Of a stretch of 64,000 nt of DNA, positions 51,290 through 60,523 are shown piece by piece (within the stretch, counting starts at the first letter, position 1; every line of letters begins with the position of its first letter). A program made the position numbers and the translations under genes. Below the pieces are notes generated by a model that saw only the letters and a program-made list of their open reading frames with translations, ran no database searches and was not told the DNA's origin. This DNA is from Gonatopus flavifemur (taxonomy: Eukaryota; Arthropoda; Insecta; Hymenoptera; Dryinidae), in contig JAFFJZ010000025.1 of assembly GCA_018340375.1 (NCBI GenBank), positions 511,501-575,500 on the forward strand, in the 5' to 3' direction.

Positions 51290-52362
51290 TGCTAGTTTTC
51301 TGTTTGAATTGAAAGAAGAGTGCAGCTGAAGTCCATCGAATGCTTGTGGAAGTTTATGGTGACAATGCTCCAACTGATGAATCATGTAGGGAATGGTTCC
51401 GACGTTTTCAGAATGGCGATTTCAGTGTCAAAGACAAGCCTCGCTCAGAACAACCCCAAAAATTAGGAAACGAGGGATTGGAGGCTTCTCTCGACGAAGA
51501 TCCGAGTCAAACGCAACAGGAGCCTGCGGAATCATGAGGAGTTACGCAACAAGCAGTTTCCGTACGATTACAATCCATGGGCATGATTCAGAAGCAAGGC
51601 AATTGGATGTCTGATGGCTGAAAGTCTAGAGACATTGAACGGCGGTTTTTCACTTACGAGCAGCTGATTCGAAGACAAAGAAGAAAGGGGTTCATACATC
51701 GGATTGTGATCGAGGATAAGAAATGGATATCCTACGATCACCCCAAGAAAAGAAAATACTATGCTATACCCGGTCGATCGTTGCCATCGACTTCAACATC
51801 GACATCAAAGAGGAATATTCATGGTTCAAAGATCATGCTGTGTATCTGGCGGGACCAAAAGGGTGTTATATACTATGAGTTGCTGAAACCTGGTGATTCT
51901 ATTACGGGTGATCGGTATGGGCTACAATTGATTCGTTTGGGTCGTGCGTTACGAAAAAAACGTCCAGAATACAAGGAAAGACATGACAAAGTTAATCTTC
52001 CAAACGGTAACGCTCGGCCTCATGTCGGAACAGTAGTGAAAAATTATCTGGAAACGTTGATATTCTACCGCACCCGCCGTACTTGCCGGACATTGCATTT
52101 TCTGATTACTGGTTATTCCGACAGATGCAGCACGATTTGGCAGACCACCGGTTCACTTCGTTCGAAGAAATCGAAGATTGGCTCCCAACTTTGATCGCCT
52201 CGGAAGACGAGACGTTTTTCCGTAACGAGATTCGAAAATCACCCGAAAGATGGGAAAAAGTGATAGCCAGCGATGGACAATACTTTGATTGATCTGATAG
52301 TTCATGTTCTTCTGCAATAAACGCATCTTTAACTGTAAAAAAACGGACCGAATTAATTTGTA
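51290..52362 (+). mobile_element. 5'-truncated mariner element
   Basis: The left inverted end is missing; recognisable sequence starts in the first helix-turn-helix just after the satellite. The right end (aaaaacggaccgaattaatt) looks like a mariner terminus. The transposase is decayed. Confidence 0.75.
51310..52292 (+). pseudogene. Mariner (DD34D-type) transposase, inactive
   Basis: Blocks in order: KKSAAEVHRMLVEVYGDNAP; CREWFRRFQNGDFSVKDKPR; a stop near 51535; VTQQAVSVRLQSMGMI; a stop near 51614; FIHRIVIEDKKWISYDHPKK (first D present); GSKIMLCIWRDQKGVIYYEL; LPNGNARPH where HDNARPH is expected, so the second catalytic Asp is Gly; a frameshift near 52055; then PDIAFSDYWLF, and RKSPERWEKVIASDGQYFD at the end. 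Loss of the second catalytic residue alone would abolish activity. Confidence 0.85.
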
Positions 52363-54439
52363 CTCTCAATATTTTAAATTATCCAATTCAATTATATTCA
52401 GTTCCATCTTTGCTCAAAATTATTCACAGAAAACTATTGGAAAAAGCAATGGTTTTCAACGAGGTTTTCGAATCGGTAATTCACTGTTGATTTATAGTTT
52501 CCAATAGGATTCTATATGGATCAATAGTTTTCAGTTATAATGTTGTTGAGGTTTGAATCGTTTATTCAAACGAATTGGTAATTCAGGTCACACTTCTCTC
52601 CGTGTGGAAAACGGTGGATTTCTGGAAAAAAATTGAACTATACTGTCATTCTTTGTTTTGGAACTATAATAATTCCAATCGGCTGCATTCTGATTGGTTG
52701 GAAGTCCGAACATTTCAAATAGCTGTAACTTGGAATTTAATAGTCACAGGATAGTTCAATGTTTTCACAGGATTCGACATTGTCTGGTTTAGGGGATGGT
52801 GTCAAGCTCAAAGATGTAGCACAATGTTTTTGAACGATTTCAATTTGAAGAAATTTTCAAATCTCAAAAGTTAGGTTACGAATGAAATTCCTCCAAACGG
52901 GAATTCATTGCATTTTGGCTGCAGGATACACCTGTAGAATCCGGTCCATGAATTCTGGGACACCCTATATCATGTTCCATGTATACTTTGGTATACTTCA
53001 GTAATCTAGTGAAGTTATATCAGTGCCACATGCCATTAAGGTGATGCCGGCAACTCTTGGAGATGGAACCACAAACATTGGTTGGGGGAGGACACGGCCA
53101 ACACTATTCTGATGAATTATTCGCAAATAAAACAATAATTTGTCAAGAAAGATCTAGCTCGGATTGCATCGACAGGGATCGCTGGTATCCCCTTCAAAAT
53201 CTCTTTGAGTAAGTGAGAGATATCTTCAACGAGATATATATCCTTCAGTTATTCTCAGAATGTGCATGTTTATTGGGAACACAGGGCCGGTTTATTCATA
53301 AAGCATTTTTCTCAATTCATCTTATTGTATTTACTCTGCTAATACAAGTTCATATCCTGTTTTTGATTGACAACAATTTGGATGTCACTTCTGCTCTTAG
53401 TGGATCATTTCATAATGAAGCGTTTGTGAAATCCTGATATTGTAGAAGAATTCCTGATGAACTCCCGATAATTCATTTCGAACTCTTCCGGAAATGTCAT
53501 AGCGGGGGTTTATTTGGAGCATATTTGTCCGCATAGGGTATAAATTACAACAACGGGTCAATTTGTAATTTCATGAGCAGTAATTACAATCTAGTGAACT
53601 ATCTGTTATAAACAAGAGTTCTGGAAAATTTCCGGAACATATAAAAGAGCTCAGGTGAATTTCTCAAAAAATCAACATGGAGATATCAGAATGTTATCAG
53701 ATGCCTTGATTTCTAAGGAAAATAAGATATTACCGAAATGTGATTCAATTGAACTCCTTGAGACGATTCTCATCTGAGATCTGAAAGGGATAATACCATT
53801 CAGATATCAATATGATACCACTGACAACACTACGAAAAACTTCCAGTACCGTACTGCATGTTGGAAGTTATCAACATGTACATCTGTGCAGAAATATGAC
53901 ATTCAAATTATGAAAAGTCCAGCACGCGCATCGGAAAATTGCTATATTCGTACTGGAGAATTCAAGTGAAAAACATGAAATTTCATGTAAAATACACAAA
54001 GATTCCGGTCAACAGAAGTTTTTCTGTATGTGAACTGAACAATTCATTATGGACCGGAATTTTCCCAGTTCCATGGTACCGAAGGATTCCAGTTTTTTTC
54101 CACAATGAAATGTCCCTGCAAAGACCTTTTGAAAAGATCTCCCGCTCATAAGTATTCACTGAGAGAACCAAAGTGAGAAATCGACAGAACAGAGATGGTA
54201 ATAATTCATATTATGTATTGAATTATCACCGGCATGATTATATGAATCGAAAATACAACTGAGATAATTGAAAACCTACCACTTCTCATTATCCATTCTT
54301 TTTTGACGAGAGCCATCATTCGATGACGGGGAATAATAGAGATGATGACCTGTTGCATATCTCCCATTTTTACAATCTTCATACACACAAATCATGGATA
54401 CTGAATTTTTTTTCCCTCCCATGGTACTCCTCCCATGTA
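52363..54439. other. No gene seen; one transposon-end-like sequence
   Basis: About 2 kb of AT-rich DNA without a credible gene. At 52962-52973, gggacaccctat is the complement of the atagggtgtccc start used by DD41D-type elements, possibly the end of a decayed copy. Open frames at 53213-53437 and 53939-54151 lack domains. Confidence 0.45.
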
Positions 54440-55762
54440 CGAGGTGTGTTCAAAAAGTAAGGTGACTTTTCAAATTTCGCGGGCAACGTACTTTCGATTA
54501 TCGATTTTTTTGTTTTGTTATGTTGGCACACTCTTCCCGAACATCTGTACCAAGTTTCAAATGTATAGCATTTTTTGTTTGGTTGTGAGAGGCGTAAAGG
54601 TTATAAGTGTTTTGCGTGCTCGGCGATTTCTTGCTATCGAAAAATATGGATCAAAGGATTTGCATCAAATTTTGTGTAAAGAATAAAATAAAGTGCTCCA
54701 AAACACTTAAAATGTTGACAGTAGCATACGGTGAAACTGTTCTGAGTAAAAAAAAATGTTTACAAGTGGTACAAACTCTTCCAAGATGGCCGGGAAGATG
54801 CCAATGACGAGCCTCGCTCTGGACGCCCAAGCACGTCAACAACTGATGAAAACGTTCCAGCAGTGAAGAAAATTGTTTTGGAAAATCGTCGAATCACTAT
54901 CAGAGAAGTTGCTGAAGATGTTGGTTTATCGCCTGGCCCGTGCCATGAAATTTTTTCTGACGTTTTGGGCATGAGACGTGTGTCAGCGAAGTTTGTTCCG
55001 AAATTGCTAAATTTTGACCAAAAGAACCGTCGCATGAGCATCGCTCAAGAACTGTTGGATGACGTCAACGACGACCCAGATTTACTCAAAAGGGTCATAA
55101 CTGGTGACGAATCATGGGTATGTGGTTATGATGTCGAAACCAAAGTCCAATCGTCCCAATGGAAGACCCCAGATGAGCCAAGACCGAAAAAAGCACGCCA
55201 AGTCCGATCAAATGTCGAAGTTTTGCTCACTGTTTCCTTCGATTACCATGGCGTGGTGCATCAGGAGTTCTTACCATATGGTCGTACGGTCGATAAACAG
55301 TATTATCTTGAAGTTATGCGCCGTTTGCGAGAAGCAATACGAAGAAAACGTCCAGAATTGTGGAAAAATAATTCATGGCTTTTGCATCACGATAATGCCC
55401 CTGCTCACTCATCTTTGCTTGTGAGAGATTTTTTGGCCAAAAACAACACCACAATCATGCCTCAGCCACCATATTCACCGGATTTGGCCCCATGTGACTT
55501 TTTCTTGTTCCCAAAACTGAAGAGACATATGAAAGGACGGAGATTTGCAACGATTGAAGAGATAAAGACTGCATCGCTGGAAGAGCTCAAGGCTATACCG
55601 AAAAGTGCTTATGAGAAGTGCTTTGAGGATTGGAAAAACCGTTGGCATAAGTGTATTGTATCTGAGGGGGATTACTTTGAAGGGGACAACATAAATATTG
55701 ATAAATAAATGAATATTTTTTCTTCAAAATACAAAGTCACCTTACTTTTTGAACACACCTCG
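54440..55762 (+). mobile_element. DD34D mariner element, 1323 bp, well preserved
   Basis: Ends cgaggtgtgttcaaaaagta (left) and its complement tactttttgaacacacctcg (right), with TA on each side (54438-54439 and 55763-55764). It contains a transposase disrupted by only one visible frameshift. The length and TA target are typical of mariners. Confidence 0.95.
54645..55708 (+). pseudogene. Mariner transposase, one frameshift
   Basis: ATG 54645 (MDQRICIKFCVKNKIKCSKT). A run of nine A near 54749-54757 shifts the frame; from about 54765 the frame YKLFQDGREDANDEPRSGRP is open to 55708. Second helix-turn-helix ITIREVAEDVGLSPGPCHEI. Catalytic residues: VITGDESWVCGYD, LLHHDNAPAHSS and PYSPDLAPCDFFLF, 34 residues between the last two. 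The C-terminus has CFEDWKNRWHKCIVSEGDYF. The sole break is in a homopolymer, so it may be a sequencing artefact or a recent loss. Confidence 0.92.
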
Positions 55763-55769
55763 TACATTG

Positions 55770-56106
55770 GATTGGAATAATTCGAAATTGAGTACTGAGA
55801 AGTACTGTTCTCCTAACAGCGTGTGCAAAATTAGGTTTTCCAAGCTTGTGTCGCGTGCGCAAAGTGAATGATTCCCGCACTGGTTCAACTGCCGTGTAGG
55901 AATCACTCACTCTGTGCACGTAACACAGGCTTGGGGAACCGAAGTTCACGCACCTTGTTAGGAAAAATAGTATGAGCAACTCGTGCGCATTGGTGATCCC
56001 CCCACTCGCGTGATTTGTCGCCCTCGCTATGCTCAGGGGACAAGCTTCACGCTCGTGCGGGAATCACCAACTTCGCGCACTTGTAACACAATGTACTATT
56101 CCAATC
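55770..56106. repeat. Compound foldback
   Basis: Outer arms gattggaata (55770-55779) and tattccaatc (56097-56106). Inside are two further palindromes: cctaacagcgtgtgc...gttccccaagc-type arms over 55812-55962, and gtgcgcattggtgatccc / gggaatcaccaacttcgcgc over 55983-56080. It lies immediately beyond the mariner end. No coding content. Confidence 0.65.
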
Positions 56107-56179
56107 GCGTCAACTATTTCATTCGTTGTAATATTACAGTTAAAAAACACTACCGAACCGAAGTTAAAATACGGCCTTA

Positions 56180-57205
56180 GCCATCTTGTGGAGTGCAACG
56201 ATCTTTCAGGGAGGTACAAACCTCATTCAACGATGAATATCGCGTCGGTACATCGGGTGTCTCCTTAAGTACTATCTCCAAAACAATCGAATGTTTCTGA
56301 CAAACAAGTAGTGTTAAGGATCGCCCGAGATGTGGAAGGCGACGCACAAGCACTACCTGTGATATTGCGGTGGAGGTCATACAATCATTCAATGAGGAAC
56401 CGCACACCTCCATCCGTGAAGCTCCACAAGCTCATGATATTAGTCGCCACTCAATTCAGCGCTTTCTCAAAACTGCGAAGTTCCATCCCTCCAAGGGCAA
56501 ACTTGTGCAAGAATTACTTGAGGATGATTTTGACCGTCGCTTGCGATTTTGCGAGACCCTTATGTGAATGATCGATGAAGATCTCCACCTGTTAGATAGG
56601 GTTGTTTTTTCCGACGAGGCCACTTTTTGTCTGAATGTGATGTCAATAGACACAATTTCCGATATTGGAGCGGCGAGGATCCTCATTGGATGAGCGAAGC
56701 GAATTCTCAATATCCACACAAATTGAATGTTCGGGCGGGGATAATGGGGGATCAGGTTATATGGCCATTTTTCATCGAAGGGAATCTCACAGCAGCAAAA
56801 TATTCGGATTCGCTTCGGAATCACATTATCCCTTCGATTTGAATGTGCTGCTGATAATTTCGATACGGTGTGGTTCCAGAAAGTGGGGCACCAGCTCATC
56901 TTGGCATTCAGGTGAGGCATTTCCTTGATAAGACATTCCCGAACCGATGGATTGGGCGGAGGGGAGAAATTGAGTGGCCACCCCGATCTCCAGACCTTAC
57001 GCCGTTGGATTTTTCTTTGCGGATTCCTGAAAGATCACGTGTAGTGCATAAAACCCGCAAATTTGGACGAGTTGCGGCAGGATATCATCGACCAAACAGG
57101 ATCGATCACTCCACAAATGTTGGAAGAAGTCAGACGGAGTTTTTATAAGCGGTTAGCGAGCTGTCAGGAAGTTGGGGGACACCAGTTCGAACAATTGCAA
57201 TAGTG
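56180..57205 (+). pseudogene. DD41D transposase remnant, copy 4
   Basis: Scattered over three frames: EVIQSFNEEPHTSIREAPQAHDISRHSIQRFL (second helix-turn-helix), FVFSDEATF-like VVFSDEATF (first D), NRHNFRYWSGEDPHWM, then GAPAHLGIQVRHFLDKTFPN and WIGRRGEIEWPPRSPDLTPLDF (third D). The codon that should give the second Asp reads as Ser (ESGAP). Multiple frameshifts and stops. The spacing to the third Asp still fits DD41D. Confidence 0.75.
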
Positions 57206-57256
57206 TGCCGAGCGCATGATCGTTGATGATGATTGTTCGAACCGACAAAAACAACC

Positions 57257-57367
57257 GCGCGCACACACACACACCCACACACACCTACCCCTACACACAA
57301 GCACACACACACACCTACACACAACCACCCACATACACCCACTCACACACATATACACCTACTCTCA

Positions 57368-57405
<38 letters not shown>

Positions 57406-57416
57406 CATACACACAA
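57257..57416. repeat. (CA)n microsatellite
   Basis: Imperfect cacaca repeats with tacacc and ctcactc interruptions, the purest run at about 57371-57398. Three overlapping open frames across it are composition artefacts. Confidence 0.97.
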
Positions 57417-57854
57417 GGAATCAAGTTCCCGACACCTCCACGCCGTTGATTCTGGGTAATGCCAAGATTGGGATAAAAAAACCTCCGATGCAGAAAAAAT
57501 TTGATCCAATTATCATGTCTCGTTCAAAAGTTATGGGAGTGTTCCCAGCCTCTGCCACATCGGAGTATTGGAATTACGATAACTCAGCGAAAAATGATTC
57601 GATTCCAAAAAAACAAAAACCGCTGAATTCGGGTTGGACAACTCCATTGAATGACGTATCACAAGTCCTCCCGTCTCATTTGAGATTTTGACCCCCTTTC
57701 CCCCCTCCCCACCGCCCCCTACAGAGCTGAGGAACTTTGAGTTTCCCGTTAAAATAGCCCTTGATCCCTCCTTCAATCCAAAAAAATCTGATTCAATTAT
57801 CATGCCCCGTTCAAAAGTTATGGGAGTGTTCCCAGACTTTTGCGCCACCCTGTA

Positions 57855-58171
57855 TAATATTGAAGGGACATGAGATACATGGGCGTACATGCGCAACTCT
57901 TTTACTATCAAATTATTTGATAATTCAAAATTGATAATTCTCTGTGTCGATATAGTGGACTTCTAGTATCAATTTAGGTTCATGTCTGAAAATATAGATA
58001 TTTTCAATTCCTACCGATAGATTGTCTTTTATTACTCGTACGGATAAGGTTGATTCTTGATATATATTTGTGTTCGTGTTCTGTTATATAGACGCTCCTC
58101 AAATCCACCGTTAGGGAGCAGCAGTGTTAGGGTATGTATGATTTTGTGGTGAACGCGGCCATGCTCACCAG
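57855..58171. other. No gene seen
   Basis: AT-rich spacer between the DD41D remnant and the second cysteine-motif element. Confidence 0.5.
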
Positions 58172-58548
58172 AGTGGGTCTAAAAAAATTTTTTTTCTCTG
58201 ATCGAAACTTAATGGTCCGGGAAAGTTGCTTCGAGGGATCAATATGAACCACCAGGAACCCCAGCTCGATCAGGCAATATCTTCTGTTTCAAACCTGAGC
58301 TTGAATTTTCGATCCATCAGCCGACAATACATAAATATGTGGCGAATCGCGACTCATTTTATCTCCATTTAGGAATGGTGAGGTCAATGTCATTTCCTTC
58401 CAACGACTTGGAATGTATATCTTTATATGAATCATCAACTGGAACAATTAATTTTTCCTGAAGATTCATTCGATCATTACTAATGTTATGAAGACACCCA
58501 AGTGGCAATGAACACAGCGATTAGGTAAAGTGCAATCGAGTTTGACTA

Positions 58549-58892
58549 CGCACAATCCGTCTGAATCTTCTATTCACTTCTCCTGTACATCGACTCTATT
58601 AGCGTCGTGTTTTGGCTAGCATCATAATATCTTGTTTCCTGTTGTACATTCTAGTTCAATAGAATTCCTCTATTGATTCGATCATAGAGGTTTTATTATT
58701 TATTGAAATACCAGATCGCTCGCATAATCCGCTTAAATCGTCTTCCGACTTTTCTCTGCATACTGACTCCGCCAATATTGTGTTCTTGTTCGTATCATAA
58801 TATCACATGTTTCTTTCTACATTAAAGTTTGATAAAATTCCTTAATTGATTCGGTCATCGGAGTTTTGTTGCACATCGAGTAATAGATCGCT
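58549..58892 (+). repeat. Two-unit tandem duplication of 172 bp upstream of the copy B gene
   Basis: Units 58549-58720 and 58721-58892 share cgca.aatccg at the start, then gactc..ttagcgtcgtgtt-like, atcataatatc, ttgattcg.tcat and agatcgct at the end. A third partial start (tgcattgctc) follows. It ends about 30 bp before the ATG at 58923, so it duplicates the probable promoter or leader. Confidence 0.7.
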
Positions 58893-58922
58893 TGCATTGC
58901 TCTGCAGAGTGATTTCGCAGTC

Positions 58923-59565
58923 ATGTCATTTCCTAAATTCCCCTCACGAAAGTCGGTGCTGTGTCCAGTTTTTGGCAATCCAAAAGAGTTGGTTTATTCT
59001 CAGCTCCCCACGTACGAGGACGTGATGAGATGTTGTTTTCATGGACGTAGATCTATGAGTTCACAAAGTAATGAAAATGAAGAGCCGTCTCTTTCTATCA
59101 TTGCTGATGTAGTAGCAAACAGAGTGGAAGCAATTTATGGTGAGGCTAGTATCCCGATCGTAACACACACGTGTCGTAAAAAATGATATGTACTCATCAC
59201 AAAAAATATTCGAAATTGAAAAATGAGCTTGGACATGATTCAAGGTGCCCTGGACTCCAATCTAAAGCTGACAAATTCAAAAAAGCGGCACAAAAACTGT
59301 TTGACATTGCCTCCTGTAAATGCGTCGACTTCACTACCTGTTGCTGTCAGAACGATAAGGAAGTTCCTGCTCTGGAACATGCTCTCCTGCTTGACTCAAG
59401 GGGTCCTCGAATAGGCCATATCGGTGCTGTTGATTCTCTTGGAACAAACAGAATTCTTCAAAATCGCCGAACGTAACTTGAAGTGCCGTGAGCATGCGGT
59501 GAAATCGGTTATGGAACTTGAACCTGGACCCTCAATTTCATCAGACCTTGAATACAGTGATTCCG
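58923..59565 (+). pseudogene. Cysteine-motif putative transposase, copy B, N-terminal part
   Basis: ATG 58923, just after a pyrimidine-rich leader. The N-terminus has CPVFGNPKELVYSQLPTYEDVMRCC, matching the LPTYGDVMRC region of copy A. A frameshift near 59170-59190 is followed by DIASCKCVDFTTCCCQ (the Cys cluster) and VPALEHALLLDSRG. A second frameshift near 59440 gives FFKIAERNLKCREHAVKSVM and an acidic SISSDLEYSDSD ending in TGA near 59568. The catalytic half seen in copy A is not found on either side of LINE D, so this copy is internally deleted or too decayed to read. Confidence 0.7.
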
Positions 59566-59944
59566 ATTGAGAAAATGCAGGTTGCGAGGAAGATGACTTA
59601 TGGAAGCCTCCATACCATTGTGATTGAACACAAATACGATTGCAGTTGAGAGAAACTGCAATTACCTCACAATGATTCGGCGAAGAGCTGCGAAGAATCT
59701 GAATGATCTCCGGAGTTCTAATTGGTTTGTTGGTTGGTTGGGTAGGGCGTGGGAGGGATCCAAAGTGTGATCACCCCCCCGTGGTGGATCCTGGGTCACT
59801 CAACTAACTGAGCAAAGAATTGCACAAATGTACCAAAACTTCTTTTTTGATACTTCCTTCATTTTCTTCAGCTCAGCTGAAAAGGCACTATAATATAATT
59901 TTGGCGTATTGGATCAGTCAGGTTTTTTATCGGAAATTCAGAGC

Positions 59945-60523
59945 ATGGTTGATTCTGCTTGTTCGAAACTCAGCAACCAGCTCAACGCGTTTGGGATCAA
60001 ATCAAATTCTTCATCCAGCACTGTGGCGGAATTATCCACGAGATTATCCACCTTGGAATCGTCTGCCCCTCCTTCTTCACAAGGTTTCTACAATGAGGAA
60101 GATTTGATAGATGAGCTGAATGAACGACATCGAAGAGCATGTAACATTCTACTCTTCAACGTTGAAGAATCTTCGAGGGATGGGTCTCCTGACCATGTTA
60201 TAGTTACTGATCTTCTTCAAAAAATCAGACCTGATACTTACGACAATGTGCAGATCCGTCGTATCGGTAAAAAGAAGGATGCCTCTAAAACTCGTCCGAT
60301 CTGTGTCACATTTGCATCACGGAACATACCCATTGAGATTCTTCGTAACAAATCGTTGTACAATGGTTCAATTAGAATATCGCAAGATCGTACTTTGAAG
60401 CAACGGAATCATCTGTCGAACTTACGTGAAGAGTTGAAAAATCTAAATGACCCTTTAAGGACTATTCGCTATTCCAATGGGATACCTAGGATAGTTCCTG
60501 CTCACCAAAGAAAAAACGCTTAA
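59945..60523 (+). CDS. LINE D ORF1 protein
   Basis: From ATG 59945 (MVDSACSKLSNQLNAFG), 192 codons; the frame is also open upstream for some codons. Residues about 1-60 are Ser-rich and heptad-like (VAELSTRLSTLES), consistent with a short coiled coil. ERHRRACNILLFNVEESSRD begins the conserved nucleic-acid-binding core, with RPDTYDNVQIRRIG, PICVTFASRN and a basic DRTLKQRNHLSNLREEL block, then NGIPRIVPAHQRKNA. It stops at 60521. No zinc knuckle is visible. ORF2 lies in the -1 frame and overlaps its last codons. Confidence 0.8.
   Translation: MVDSACSKLSNQLNAFGIKSNSSSSTVAELSTRLSTLESSAPPSSQGFYNEEDLIDELNERHRRACNILLFNVEESSRDGSPDHVIVTDLLQKIRPDTYDNVQIRRIGKKKDASKTRPICVTFASRNIPIEILRNKSLYNGSIRISQDRTLKQRNHLSNLREELKNLNDPLRTIRYSNGIPRIVPAHQRKNA
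60511..60517 (+). promoter_or_regulatory. Candidate -1 frameshift slippery heptamer, LINE D
   Basis: AAAAAAC phased A AAA AAC with respect to ORF1 (codons AAA at 60512 and AAC at 60515); ORF1 stops at 60521. The -1 frame is open from 60490 and reads straight into the endonuclease (LIDPLVYYQNVRGLRTKL) without an ATG. The position relative to the stop is identical in LINE B. Confidence 0.55.

Larger units (their letters stand above)
56120..57852 (+). mobile_element. DD41D transposon remnant, copy 4, left end lost
   Basis: The right end is clear: ...gcgccaccctg followed by TA at 57853-57854, the complement of the cagggtggcgc start expected for this group. No matching left end is present; the left flank is the compound foldback. 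Near the right end a block (attatcatg.c.cgttcaaaagttatgggagtgttcccag) occurs twice in the same orientation (about 57483-57551 and 57764-57834). Confidence 0.7.

Noticed and set aside
53213..53437. 74-codon hydrophobic frame
   Set aside because: Could resemble a membrane segment, but there is no start context, homology or splice support.
57216..57691. Three overlapping open frames rich in Thr and His
   Set aside because: They are translations of the CA microsatellite in different frames; composition artefact.
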